A model generated the notes under the pieces. The model saw only the letters and a list, made by a program, of their open reading frames with translations. It was not told the origin of the DNA and did not search any database. The position numbers and the translations under genes were made by a program. 64,000 nt of DNA from Candidatus Pelagibacter ubique HIMB140 (lineage in GTDB: Bacteria > Pseudomonadota > Alphaproteobacteria > Pelagibacterales > Pelagibacteraceae), in NCBI RefSeq assembly GCF_025558165.1, contig NZ_LAMZ01000001.1, forward strand, positions 186,001 through 250,000, read 5' to 3'. Positions 9,950-18,809 of the stretch are shown here, piece after piece. The stretch's first letter is position 1. The number at the start of each line of letters is the position of its first letter.

Positions 9950-10651
9950 TTAATCTTTCTCTTCAGGTTCTAGAGTGCTATTAAGCATTTCATCTATATT
10001 GGAATAAATATCATCTTTTTTCTCTTCTTGCTTTTCTTTGTAAAACTTTCCAGTTCCAAAAATAGCATTATCAACGCTTGAACTATCAATTAAACCAGCA
10101 GCTCCTAATTCATCAATTGTTGGAAGATCAGATAATTTTTGTATGTTAAAATGACTTAAAAAATCATCAGTAGTTATGTACTGAATTGGTCTACCTGGAA
10201 CATCTTTTCGACCACCTGGTTTTACCCAATTTAATTCCATTAATATCTCTAAAGTATTAGTACCAAAAGCAACTCCTCTTATTTCCTCTATCTCAGCTCT
10301 CGTAACCGGTTGATGATAAACAATTATAGCCAATGTCTCTACTGCAGCTCTAGACAGTTTCTTTTCAACAGTTTTCTCTTGGGACATCAAACTTGATAAA
10401 TTTGGTGATGTTCTAAAAGACCACTTATCTTTTATACAAATTAAATTAATTCCCCTGTTGGAATATTCTTGTTTTAATTTTTCTAAAGACTCTGGAACGT
10501 TACCTTTTTTAGAAACTTTACTTTCTATAGTGTCTACATCTAAAGGCTCAGCTGCCACAAAAATAATTGCTTCTATCTCTTTGTCTAAATCTGACAATTT
10601 TGATGGAAACTTTAAAACATTATCTTTTGAAGATTTTGCTTTTTTAATCAT
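9950..10651 (-). CDS. scpB: segregation and condensation protein B
   Basis: ScpB, 233 residues, dimerising winged-helix subunit of the Smc-ScpAB condensin that compacts and segregates the chromosome. Recognisable segments are LDKEIEAIIFVAAEPL, AVETLAIIVYHQPVTRAEIEEIRGV and WVKPGGRKDVPGRPIQYITT. A low-complexity acidic C-terminal tail follows residue ~205. The start overlaps the scpA stop by 8 bases, as expected for two subunits of one complex. Confidence 0.95.
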   Translation of the reverse strand: MIKKAKSSKDNVLKFPSKLSDLDKEIEAIIFVAAEPLDVDTIESKVSKKGNVPESLEKLKQEYSNRGINLICIKDKWSFRTSPNLSSLMSQEKTVEKKLSRAAVETLAIIVYHQPVTRAEIEEIRGVAFGTNTLEILMELNWVKPGGRKDVPGRPIQYITTDDFLSHFNIQKLSDLPTIDELGAAGLIDSSSVDNAIFGTGKFYKEKQEEKKDDIYSNIDEMLNSTLEPEEKD

Positions 10652-11387
10652 TTATTTCCTTTACATATATTTCATCAAACAATTTATCTTGTTTGATTGA
10701 TAAATTTCCTTCTTTAACTAATTCTAATGATCCAGCAAAAATTCCAGCCTTACCAGTTTTCTTGTATTTTGAACCACTTTTAAAATTACTTGGGATTAAT
10801 TCATCAAGTTTTTTCCATTCAAATAGTTTGCCAAAAAATTCTCTAATTGTTTTAATCCCATCTTCAGTTGTGAACACAGGAAGTTTTGGAATATTCATTT
10901 TTTGAAAATCTTTAGTCATTATTATTGTTGAGTAAGCTTTCATTAGTTCAAATAAGCTTAAATTATATTCAGTACTATAAATTGATCTAATACTTCCTTT
11001 CATGCCTCTAGTTCTTATCTCTCTACCTAATCTTTTTCTCTTAAGCATTTGTTCAGATAATAATCTAATTAATTCTAATTTTTTTAGCTGTAATTTTAAC
11101 TTTTCTGCAACTTCTTGTACTTTAAATTCCTCTTCTGGAGTACCAGGTAAAAGTAATTTTGATTTTAAATAGGCTAACCATGTAGCCATTAAAAGATATT
11201 CAGAAGCAATTTCTAAATTTAAGTTTTTTTCATTAGTAATATACTCATGAAATTGATCTGCTAACTTAGTTATAGATATTTCTTCTAGATCAACTTTTTG
11301 AGCTTTTGCTAAATCTAAAAGTACATCTAATGGTCCATTATAATTATTTATATCGACATTAAATAATTCAGAATCATTAGTGGACAT
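10644..11387 (-). CDS. scpA: segregation and condensation protein A
   Basis: ScpA, 247 residues, the kleisin subunit linking Smc heads. The N-terminal FNVDINNYNGPLDVLLDLA motif, the DLEEISITKLADQFHEYI region and the helical stretch EYLLMATWLAYLKSKLLLP are typical, as is the C-terminal winged helix near residues 170-240. It lies 9 bases downstream of nagZ; the order nagZ-scpA-scpB-tatA is conserved in alphaproteobacteria. Confidence 0.95.
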   Translation of the reverse strand: MSTNDSELFNVDINNYNGPLDVLLDLAKAQKVDLEEISITKLADQFHEYITNEKNLNLEIASEYLLMATWLAYLKSKLLLPGTPEEEFKVQEVAEKLKLQLKKLELIRLLSEQMLKRKRLGREIRTRGMKGSIRSIYSTEYNLSLFELMKAYSTIIMTKDFQKMNIPKLPVFTTEDGIKTIREFFGKLFEWKKLDELIPSNFKSGSKYKKTGKAGIFAGSLELVKEGNLSIKQDKLFDEIYVKEIND

Positions 11388-11396
11388 GGAAAGATA

Positions 11397-12347
11397 TTAA
11401 CTTAAAATTTTATAAAATTGAGATGTTTTTTTAAGAATAAAACTATTCACTTGAGGTGAATTTTCTGCGACTATCTTCATTTCTTTCATATTTCCATTGC
11501 AATGAAGTGCTATATTACAACCTGCGCTGAATAAATTAATAGTATTAAGTTTTAAATCATCACTTAAACTCTTCATTGATAAGTCATCTGAAATTAAAAT
11601 ATTCTTAAATCCTATATTTTTCCTAATAATATTAATTATTTTTTTAGAGTGAGTGGCAGTGTTATTTTTATCAATTTTTGAATAAACAACATGACCTGTC
11701 ATTGCAAATAAACATTTCTTCTTTTTAAATGTCCAAAAATCGTTTTTAAGAAGATATACATATGTTTTGTTAATAATCGGTGTTGAATAATGACTGTCGA
11801 CTTTTGCTAAACCATGACCGGGTATGTGCTTCATTACAGTTCCTATTGAGTTATTTTGAAATAATTCGATACAAATATCCCCTAATTTAGAGACAATTTT
11901 TTTATTTTTTGAATAAGATCGATCACCAATTACCTTGCTTGCACCATTAACTCTAAGGTCTAAAACTGGAACAGTGTTAATATTCACACCAATTAAATTC
12001 AATAAATAAGAAGTCTTATCTACAAATAACTTATAAACGATTTCAAATTTTTTTTTATCTTTATTAAACAAATCTCCAAAATATTCAGATGTCATATTAT
12101 CAAAGGAAATTAAATTTCTTAATCTGTTTACTCTTCCTCCTTCTTGATCAATCATAATTGGATATTTTTTATCCTTAAAAATTTTTCTAATGCTAGAGGT
12201 TAATTTTTTAACTTGATCAAAAGATTTAATATTTCTAGTAAATAGGATAATTCCCCATGGTTTATATTTTTTTAGAAATAAAATTTCATTTTTAGATAAT
12301 TTTGTTGATTTTAAACCAACTATAAAAGATTTTCTTTTACTTATCAT
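11397..12347 (-). CDS. nagZ: beta-N-acetylhexosaminidase NagZ
   Basis: A glycoside hydrolase family 3 enzyme of 316 residues that removes N-acetylglucosamine from muropeptides during cytoplasmic cell-wall recycling. Active-site landmarks are present: MIDQEGGRVNRLR, VMKHIPGHGLAKVDSHYSTP (substrate loop with catalytic His) and ILISDDLSMKSL with the nucleophile Asp. It overlaps the upstream 87-residue membrane protein by 11 bases. The sequence is Lys/Asn-rich and divergent, but no key residue appears lost. Confidence 0.9.
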   Translation of the reverse strand: MISKRKSFIVGLKSTKLSKNEILFLKKYKPWGIILFTRNIKSFDQVKKLTSSIRKIFKDKKYPIMIDQEGGRVNRLRNLISFDNMTSEYFGDLFNKDKKKFEIVYKLFVDKTSYLLNLIGVNINTVPVLDLRVNGASKVIGDRSYSKNKKIVSKLGDICIELFQNNSIGTVMKHIPGHGLAKVDSHYSTPIINKTYVYLLKNDFWTFKKKKCLFAMTGHVVYSKIDKNNTATHSKKIINIIRKNIGFKNILISDDLSMKSLSDDLKLNTINLFSAGCNIALHCNGNMKEMKIVAENSPQVNSFILKKTSQFYKILS

Positions 12348-12600
12348 TGTCTAATAATTTCCAAAAATTAAACTTTTTCTTTTTCTTTTTGTTTGTTTGC
12401 TTAACATACTCAATTACATTTTGAGTATCATTCTCTAAAACTGGTAAATTTTTTGAATATAATTTTATTTTCTCATCAATATTTTGATGAGATCTGTATG
12501 ATTTTTTTTTGTGTTCATCTGAAAAATAATATTTTCCTGTAAAAAAAATAAATAAAAGTATTACCAAAACAAATATTAAGTACTTTATTTCTTTAAGCAT
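12337..12600 (-). CDS. short membrane-anchored protein at the SPOR-protein locus, no SPOR domain
   Basis: 87 residues: an N-terminal membrane helix (YLIFVLVILLFIFFTGKYYF, about residues 7-26) and a highly charged tail ending in a Lys-rich run (KKKKKF). In many alphaproteobacteria the gene between argS and nagZ encodes a membrane-anchored SPOR-domain protein that binds peptidoglycan. This one keeps the position and the anchor but is far too short for a SPOR domain. It overlaps nagZ by 11 bases and shares a TAATG-type junction with argS. Function not recognised; a shrunken relic of the SPOR protein is an inference from position. Confidence 0.7.
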   Translation of the reverse strand: MLKEIKYLIFVLVILLFIFFTGKYYFSDEHKKKSYRSHQNIDEKIKLYSKNLPVLENDTQNVIEYVKQTNKKKKKKFNFWKLLDNDK

Positions 12601-14333
12601 TACATTTGATTTGGTGTATCAACACCAACAATATCCATTCCTGTTTTTATTACATTAGAAATAGCCTTCAAAAAGATCAATTTATCTGGTGAGACTGTTT
12701 TTTGATCATTAATGAACCTTTTTTCTGGAAATTGTTTTCCTAAATTCCAATACGAGTGAAATTCAGATGCAAGATCGTATAAGTAAACAGGTATTCTATG
12801 TGGTTCTAATTTTGTACTAGCTGCGTCAATACATTTTGGCCATTCAGATAATTTTTTTAAAATTTTAATTTCATCATTAGAATATTCAAAATTAAAATCA
12901 TTTAATTCAATTTTTGAATTTAAGTCTTTATCTATATGTCTAAATACAGATGAAATTCTAGCGTAACAATATTGGACATAATATAATGGATTGTCCTTAG
13001 ATTTTTCTTTGACTGCATCGAAATCAAAATCCAATTCAACATCACTACTTCTGTTAAGCATAATAAATCTTGTTGCATCTCTTCCAACTTCTTCAATCAA
13101 GTCATCTACGGTAATATAATCTCCTTTTCTTTTAGACATTTTGAAAGGCTTGTTTTCTTTAATTAACTTTACCAACTGACTAATTTTACAAATTAATGTA
13201 TCTTTTTTTCCTGACAGTGCTTCAACTGAGGAGGTAATACGTTTTATGTAACCTGCATGATCTGCTCCAAGTATATTGATTAAGTAATCAAAATTTCGAT
13301 CAACTTTATTTTTATGATAAGCAACGTCACTTGCAAAATAAGTCCATGTGCCATCAGATTTTTGAAGTGCACGATCTTTATCGTCACCAAATTCTGTTGA
13401 TTTAAATAATAATTGCTCTCTTTCAACCCAATCTTTGTTATCTTCACCAGCTGGGGCTTTGATTTTTCCTTTATAAATAAAGTTATTTTTTTCTAAAAAA
13501 TCTATTACACTTTCAACTTCATTGTTTAATACGATATTTTTTTCACTAACAAAATTATCATGTTTAATACCCAAGCTATTAAGATTGTTTTTGATAAGCA
13601 GAAGCGCCTGCTCTATTGATAAGACTGTTAATTTATCTCTAATTTCATCAAAATTATCAAATTTAAGATCTGAATTATTTGAAATTATATTTTTTGCAAA
13701 ATCAATTAGATAATCCCCAGGATACAAATCAGGATTATCTTCAGGAAATGTTTCTTTAAAATGAACTTCTCTAATTCTATAATATACTGATTTAGTAAAA
13801 TTTATAATTTGGTTACCATAATCATTAACATAATATTCTTTTGTAACTTTGTGTTTATTAAAAATTAAAACATTAGAGATAACATCTCCTAGAATAGCAC
13901 CTCTGCAGTGTCCTACATGTAAAGGACCTGTTGGGTTTGCTGAAACAAACTCTACTAAATAATTATTTTTTTTCTCCTTGTCATTTATTCCAAAACTATC
14001 TGCATTATCTGTGATATTTTTAATAAAATTTGACCAATAAGATGGTTTAAATTTAATATTAATAAATCCTGGTTTGGCTACAGATATTGTTTCAATTTCA
14101 CTGTCATTATTTTTAATTTCGGGAGTAAGTTTTTCTGCGAGCTGTAATGGTGAGGTTTTATTGATTTTTGATAAAACCATCGCAACATTTGTTGAAATAT
14201 CACAATCAAATTTTGGTGGAGGTATTTCTGCATTAATTCCATTAAAATTCTCTGGAATTTCTAGTTTATTATTTTTATTCAAATCAACAATAACAGATTT
14301 AATTTTATCTAAATATAATTCAAAAATATTCAT
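12600..14333 (-). CDS. argS: arginine--tRNA ligase
   Basis: Class I arginyl-tRNA synthetase, 577 residues. The HIGH-type motif is in VSANPTGPLHVGHCRGA, and the KMSKS-type loop is KMSKRKGDYITVDDL. The N-terminal additional domain (about residues 1-110) and the C-terminal anticodon-binding helical domain with IPVYLYDLASEFHSYWN are both there. It overlaps dgt by 4 bases (ATGA). A tRNA-Arg(TCT) gene, one of its substrates, is in this window at 42420-42496. Confidence 0.97.
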   Translation of the reverse strand: MNIFELYLDKIKSVIVDLNKNNKLEIPENFNGINAEIPPPKFDCDISTNVAMVLSKINKTSPLQLAEKLTPEIKNNDSEIETISVAKPGFINIKFKPSYWSNFIKNITDNADSFGINDKEKKNNYLVEFVSANPTGPLHVGHCRGAILGDVISNVLIFNKHKVTKEYYVNDYGNQIINFTKSVYYRIREVHFKETFPEDNPDLYPGDYLIDFAKNIISNNSDLKFDNFDEIRDKLTVLSIEQALLLIKNNLNSLGIKHDNFVSEKNIVLNNEVESVIDFLEKNNFIYKGKIKAPAGEDNKDWVEREQLLFKSTEFGDDKDRALQKSDGTWTYFASDVAYHKNKVDRNFDYLINILGADHAGYIKRITSSVEALSGKKDTLICKISQLVKLIKENKPFKMSKRKGDYITVDDLIEEVGRDATRFIMLNRSSDVELDFDFDAVKEKSKDNPLYYVQYCYARISSVFRHIDKDLNSKIELNDFNFEYSNDEIKILKKLSEWPKCIDAASTKLEPHRIPVYLYDLASEFHSYWNLGKQFPEKRFINDQKTVSPDKLIFLKAISNVIKTGMDIVGVDTPNQM

Positions 14334-15448
14334 TTATTATCGTTATAAAGGTTAATAGCATATCTATCAGTCATACCGGATATAAAATCTGAAATAGCTC
14401 TATATTTGTCTTTAGTCAATTGATCTTTGGACAAAAATTTTCTTGGATTTGATTTAATCATTTTAAACAATTTCTTAATTATTAATTTACCTTTATGATT
14501 TTTTTTCAATACTGACTTGTTGTCATACATTTTGTCTCTTAAGAAAGATTTAATTTCTTTTTCTGCATTCTTAATTTGGTTAGAAAAACAAACGATTAAC
14601 TCATTAGATTTAGATACATCTCTTGAGGATTTTACCTTAAGTTTTTGAATATTTTTTTGGGTATTGATCAATAAATCTCTAACCATGAGATCAATTGAGT
14701 CTCTTATTATTTGATAAATTGCAATTTTATAATTTTTATTAGTAATTTTATTTTTATATTTTTTATGAATATTTTTAAAAAAATCTATTTCGACCAATTC
14801 CTCCATTTTAAAAAGATTGGCTTTTATACCGTCTTGAATATCGTGATTGTTATATGCAATATCATCTGAAATTGCTGAAATTTGAGCTTCAAGAGAGGGA
14901 AATGAATTATATTTAATTTTACCTTTAAAAGTTTTTATCCCTATTAACTTATTAACTAAAGCAATATCCTCTACAGGTCCGTTATGTTTAAGAAGGCCTT
15001 CTAACGTTTCTATAGTTAAGTTTAATCCCTTAAACTTAAAATACTTGTTTTCTAAAAACATAACTATTCTTAAAGTTTGAAGGTTGTGATCAAAACCACC
15101 ATAATCCTCCATGCATTCATGTAAGGCATCCTCTCCAGCATGACCAAACGGCGTGTGGCCTAAATCATGTGCTAAACTTAAAGTTTCGGCTAAATCCTCA
15201 TTTAATTTTAAATATTTAGCTATTGATCTTGCAATTTGAGCAACTTCTATTGAGTGAGTAATCCTTGTTCTAAAATGATCCCCCTCAGTATTAACAAATA
15301 CTTGGGTTTTGTGTTTTAACCTTCTAAATGATGCGCTGTGAATAATACGATCTCTATCTCTTTGAAAAGGAGATCGATATTTTGAGTTAGCTTCCTTAAT
15401 TAGTCTCCCTTTACTTTTGTATACCCCTAACAAAGCGTCTTTTTTCAT
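14330..15448 (-). CDS. dgt: deoxyguanosinetriphosphate triphosphohydrolase-like protein
   Basis: 372 residues, HD-superfamily dNTP triphosphohydrolase of the bacterial Dgt type, releasing tripolyphosphate from deoxynucleotides. Landmarks: SPFQRDRDRIIHSASFRRLKHKTQVF, the first metal His in THSIEVAQIARSIAK, the HD pair in SLAHDLGHTPFGHAGE, and the distal Asp in ISDDIAYNNHDIQDG. First gene of the leftward run that ends at secF, 50 bases from the divergent erpA; TATAAT reads leftward at 15476-15471 as a candidate -10. Confidence 0.94.
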   Translation of the reverse strand: MKKDALLGVYKSKGRLIKEANSKYRSPFQRDRDRIIHSASFRRLKHKTQVFVNTEGDHFRTRITHSIEVAQIARSIAKYLKLNEDLAETLSLAHDLGHTPFGHAGEDALHECMEDYGGFDHNLQTLRIVMFLENKYFKFKGLNLTIETLEGLLKHNGPVEDIALVNKLIGIKTFKGKIKYNSFPSLEAQISAISDDIAYNNHDIQDGIKANLFKMEELVEIDFFKNIHKKYKNKITNKNYKIAIYQIIRDSIDLMVRDLLINTQKNIQKLKVKSSRDVSKSNELIVCFSNQIKNAEKEIKSFLRDKMYDNKSVLKKNHKGKLIIKKLFKMIKSNPRKFLSKDQLTKDKYRAISDFISGMTDRYAINLYNDNK

Positions 15449-15498
15449 CCTTTAATTAAAATAATTAAGTATTATATTAGTAATATCAGTGTTGAGAC

Positions 15499-15816
15499 AT
15501 GATTAAAGAAATTAAATTTACAGATAATGCGTTAAAACAAATAGAAAGTTTGTTAGCAAAAAAAGACAAAGGTTCATTTTTTAGAATCGCTATTAAAGGT
15601 GGTGGTTGTTCAGGATTTCAATACGAATTCACTTTTGATAAATCAAAACAAGACGACGATTTAAATTATCAAAATATTTTAATTGATAAAACTTCTGCAG
15701 ATTTACTTAAAGGATCTGAAGTTGATTATGTTTCTGAGTTAATAGGTGAACAATTTAAAATATCTAATCCACAAACAAAATCCTCTTGTGGTTGTGGTGT
15801 TTCTTTCTCACTTTAA
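15499..15816 (+). CDS. erpA: A-type iron-sulfur carrier protein (ErpA/IscA family)
   Basis: 105 residues. An A-type carrier that receives Fe-S clusters and passes them to apoproteins. The three cluster-binding cysteines are in GGCSGFQYEF (about residue 36) and in the C-terminal SSCGCGVSFSL. Divergence from dgt is the usual alphaproteobacterial position of this gene. ErpA and IscA cannot be separated from sequence alone; erpA is the usual name at this locus. Its stop overlaps the xthA start (TAATG). Confidence 0.9.
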   Translation: MIKEIKFTDNALKQIESLLAKKDKGSFFRIAIKGGGCSGFQYEFTFDKSKQDDDLNYQNILIDKTSADLLKGSEVDYVSELIGEQFKISNPQTKSSCGCGVSFSL

Positions 15817-16592
15817 TGCTGATTTCATCCTGGAATGTCAATTCTGTAAGAGCACGAATTGAAAATATCAAAAGTTATTTATTAAAATATAAACCAGATA
15901 TTTTAATGATGCAGGAAATCAAAACCGAAGATATCAATTTTCCTTATGATGATTTTTCTTCAATGGATTATGAAAGCCACGTATTTGGTCAAAAAAGTTA
16001 TAATGGTGTAGCAATTATTTCTAAAAATAAATTAAAAAATATTAGAACTGATTTAATTAAAGATAAATTAAAACAATCAAGAATAATTTCTGCTGAATTT
16101 GAACATAAAAAAAAAACTATTCAAATAATAAACATATACACTCCAAATGGAAACCCTGTTGATACTGAAAAATATGACTACAAAAAAAATTGGCTAGATC
16201 AATTAATCAAACAACTAAAAACTTTATCTAAGAAAAATCCAAATTTAATTCTTGCAGGTGATTTTAATATTATTCCTTCAGCAGAAGATGTTTATAATGT
16301 AAAAAGTTTTGAGGATGACGCTTTATATAGGTTGGAAATCAGAAAAAAATTTAGAGAGATGATAAATCTAGGTTTCAATGATGTGTATAGATATTTTAAT
16401 GAAGAGAAAGAAGGATATACATTTTGGGATTACATGAGAGGTGCCTGGCAAAAAAATAATGGCATGAGAATTGATCATTTTTTAGTGTCTAATTCATTAA
16501 TTGATCAAATTAAGGATATAAATATCAATAAAGACCCTCGTGGAAGAGAAAAACCCTCTGACCACACTCCTATTGAAATTACTTTAACTTAA
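15816..16592 (+). CDS. xthA: exodeoxyribonuclease III
   Basis: 258 residues from ATG at 15816. An AP endonuclease and 3'-5' exonuclease of base excision repair. Motifs of the exonuclease-endonuclease-phosphatase fold: SWNVNSVRARIENIK, MMQEIKTED (metal Glu), IYTPNGNP, AGDFNIIPS, MRIDHFLVS and the catalytic SDHTPI. A longer frame opens at 15786 but adds ten residues (MWLWCFFLTL) that merely read through the 3' end of erpA. The ATG at 15816 overlaps the erpA stop and gives the standard N terminus. Its end overlaps the convergent dehydrogenase by 9 bases. Confidence 0.95.
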   Translation: MLISSWNVNSVRARIENIKSYLLKYKPDILMMQEIKTEDINFPYDDFSSMDYESHVFGQKSYNGVAIISKNKLKNIRTDLIKDKLKQSRIISAEFEHKKKTIQIINIYTPNGNPVDTEKYDYKKNWLDQLIKQLKTLSKKNPNLILAGDFNIIPSAEDVYNVKSFEDDALYRLEIRKKFREMINLGFNDVYRYFNEEKEGYTFWDYMRGAWQKNNGMRIDHFLVSNSLIDQIKDININKDPRGREKPSDHTPIEITLT

Positions 16593-17582
16593 AGATTTTA
16601 TTTTATTAACTAACTCTTCGTTTATATTTCTTGGGCCAGTGTCCAATCTATTTTTATGACGTCTTTCGCCAGGTAATCTTACTTCACCCATTGATTTCAT
16701 CTTCTCAAAAAATTCTTCTGCATGTTTTTGCCAATCAGTTCCTGAAGTTTTATCTGGACTTATTGCTAATATAAATTCACCGCCACTTGGAGGACCCCCA
16801 TCATTATTATCTTTAGCAGCTGTTTCATAACTAAAATTATCACCAACTAAAGCTCCTGCTAATAATTCAACCATCATAGCAATTGCAGAACCTTTGTAAC
16901 CACCAAAAGGTAATAATACTCCACCATCAGCAATTTCACCTGGATCAGTTGTTTCTTTTCCATCTTTAGTCAAACCAGTTCCAAGTGGAACTTTGTGCCC
17001 TTCTCTTTTAGCAACCTGAACTTCACCCATTGCCATCGATGCAGTTGCCATATCGTAAACAACTGGAGTTTTGCCAGGTCTTGGCCAAGCAAATGAAATT
17101 GGGTTAGTTCCAAATAATGGTTTTATTGCTCCTGCTGGTGCAACAGCAGGCTTGTAAGACGTACATGCAAAAGCAACTAAACCATCTTCAGCTAACTTTT
17201 CTGTTTCAGGCCACATAGCAGCCATATGATGTGAATTGTTTATTGCTAATACTGCAACACCATTTTCTTTTGCAGCTTTAGCTAATTCTGGCAAACCTTT
17301 ATTTAAAACAACAGGTGCTAAACAATTATTTCCTTCAACTTTAATTACTGATGGAGATATTTTTTTAACTTCAGGTTTACCTTTTCCATTAATTTTTCCA
17401 CTTTTAAGACCAGTTACGTATGCAGGCAATCTAAATAAACCATGTGATACTGAACCATCTCTTTCTGCATTTCTTATTAAATCTGATAAAATTGATGCTG
17501 TTTCATCATCGCAGCCATTAACCAAAAGAGTTTTTTTGGCAAGTTCAAATATTTCATCTAAGGTTAAAGGTACTGTGCTCAT
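16584..17582 (-). CDS. Ldh family (malate/L-lactate dehydrogenase type) oxidoreductase
   Basis: 332 residues, NAD(P)H-dependent 2-hydroxyacid dehydrogenase of the family unrelated to classical Rossmann LDH/MDH (YlbC, YiaK, sulfolactate dehydrogenase relatives). Visible: AINNSHHMAAMWPETE with the catalytic His pair region, FACTSYKPAVAPAGA, PLFGTNPISFAWPR, VYDMATASMAMGEV, and LLPFGGYKGSAIAMMVE. The substrate cannot be inferred. The start codon overlaps the zur stop (TAATG), so it appears co-transcribed with zur and znuBC. That neighbour is unexpected and no zinc-binding function is evident in it. Confidence 0.88.
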   Translation of the reverse strand: MSTVPLTLDEIFELAKKTLLVNGCDDETASILSDLIRNAERDGSVSHGLFRLPAYVTGLKSGKINGKGKPEVKKISPSVIKVEGNNCLAPVVLNKGLPELAKAAKENGVAVLAINNSHHMAAMWPETEKLAEDGLVAFACTSYKPAVAPAGAIKPLFGTNPISFAWPRPGKTPVVYDMATASMAMGEVQVAKREGHKVPLGTGLTKDGKETTDPGEIADGGVLLPFGGYKGSAIAMMVELLAGALVGDNFSYETAAKDNNDGGPPSGGEFILAISPDKTSGTDWQKHAEEFFEKMKSMGEVRLPGERRHKNRLDTGPRNINEELVNKIKSLS

Positions 17583-17980
17583 TACTTCGATTTACACTTT
17601 TTACATAAACCAAAAAATTCTAAATTATATTTGTTGTATCTCATTCCTGAGTCATCTTCAAAATTTGATAAATATTTTGAAAGTTTTGAATTATTTATCT
17701 CTGAAACTTTTTCACAGCTTTCACAAATAGAAAAAGCTGTTGCTTTCGAAATTTGGCAACTAGAATTTTGACATACAATAAAAGCATTTCTACTTTCGAT
17801 CTTATGGATTTTTCCAATTTCAACTAATTTATCTAAAGCTCTATAAACTTGTAATGGTGCTTTAATCCCTTTTTTTTGAACATTAAAAAGAATTGAATAA
17901 GCCTTCATGGGTTCGCCAGATTTATCAATAAGATCAAAAATTATTTTTTGGTTTTTAGAAAGATTGTGTTCTTTTTGCAT
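17582..17980 (-). CDS. zur: zinc uptake regulator Zur (Fur family)
   Basis: 132 residues, a Fur-family repressor. An N-terminal winged helix (about residues 5-75, with YRALDKLVEIGKIHKIES) is followed by a dimerisation domain holding two CxxC pairs, FSICESCEKV and GLCKKCKSK, that would hold the structural zinc. Zur rather than Fur is assigned because the next genes upstream are znuB and znuC and because a duplicated Zur-type operator lies before znuC and znuA. 24 bases follow znuB. Autoregulation through the shared operon is likely. Confidence 0.9.
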   Translation of the reverse strand: MQKEHNLSKNQKIIFDLIDKSGEPMKAYSILFNVQKKGIKAPLQVYRALDKLVEIGKIHKIESRNAFIVCQNSSCQISKATAFSICESCEKVSEINNSKLSKYLSNFEDDSGMRYNKYNLEFFGLCKKCKSK

Positions 17981-18004
17981 TTATAAATTCTTATCAATTA
18001 GTCA

Positions 18005-18808
18005 TTAGTTTTTCAATTGAATGGATTGCTTTATTTTAAATAAAGACAAAATGAATAAAAATAATGATGCAGCAATTATTGATGGTCCTGAGGCTGTATT
18101 AAACTCAAGTGAGGAAAACAGTCCTAGTATTACAGATAATAAACCACCTATAATTGAGAAGAATATCATTTTCTGAGGGCTGTCTGAGATGTTTCTAGCC
18201 ATAGCTGCTGGAATGATTAGCATTCCGGTTATTAACAATAATCCTACCATTTTTATTGAAATTGCGATGATCGCTGCCATTAAAATTGTGAATACGGCTT
18301 TAGCTCGCTCAGGATTTAATCCTTCTGCCTCTGCTAATTCATAATTAACAGTCGAAGCAAATAAAGGTTTCCATATCAATTTTAAAATCAGCAAAATGAA
18401 AGCGCCACCTATCCAAATTATTAGTATGTCATTTGTAGTAACGGCTAATATGTCGCCAAACAATAGACCCATTATATCAAATCTAATAAATGTTAAAAAT
18501 CCTATCACAACCAAGCCTACTGCTAGAGAAGAATGGGCTAACAAACCTAGCAAAGCATCACCAGGTAGATTAGTTTTTTTTTGAAGTTGAATAAGAATTA
18601 AAGCAACTACAGATGAAATTACAAAAACAGATAAAGCTATATTTAACTCTAAAGAATAAGCCATGGTTACTCCTAATAAAGCTGAGTGAGAGAGTGTATC
18701 ACCAAAATAAGATAATCTTCTCCAAATTACAAAACAACCCAAGGGGCCAGTAACTAAAGCCACACCTATTCCCGCAACTAAAGCTCTAATAAAAAAATCA
18801 TCAAACAT
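18005..18808 (-). CDS. znuB: zinc ABC transporter permease ZnuB
   Basis: 267 residues, ABC-3 type metal permease with about eight hydrophobic segments. Conserved: RRLSYFGDTLSHSALLGV near residue 30, AEAEGLNPERAKAVF cytoplasmic loop, and MVGLLLITGMLIIPAAMAR. It forms the inner-membrane channel for zinc delivered by ZnuA and is powered by ZnuC, whose gene is one base upstream. Confidence 0.95.
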   Translation of the reverse strand: MFDDFFIRALVAGIGVALVTGPLGCFVIWRRLSYFGDTLSHSALLGVTMAYSLELNIALSVFVISSVVALILIQLQKKTNLPGDALLGLLAHSSLAVGLVVIGFLTFIRFDIMGLLFGDILAVTTNDILIIWIGGAFILLILKLIWKPLFASTVNYELAEAEGLNPERAKAVFTILMAAIIAISIKMVGLLLITGMLIIPAAMARNISDSPQKMIFFSIIGGLLSVILGLFSSLEFNTASGPSIIAASLFLFILSLFKIKQSIQLKN

Positions 18809-18809
18809 A

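Noticed and set aside
15786-15816. Upstream start for xthA adding MWLWCFFLTL
   Set aside because: It reads through the 3' end of erpA in another frame; ATG at 15816 gives the standard N terminus and a TAATG coupling.
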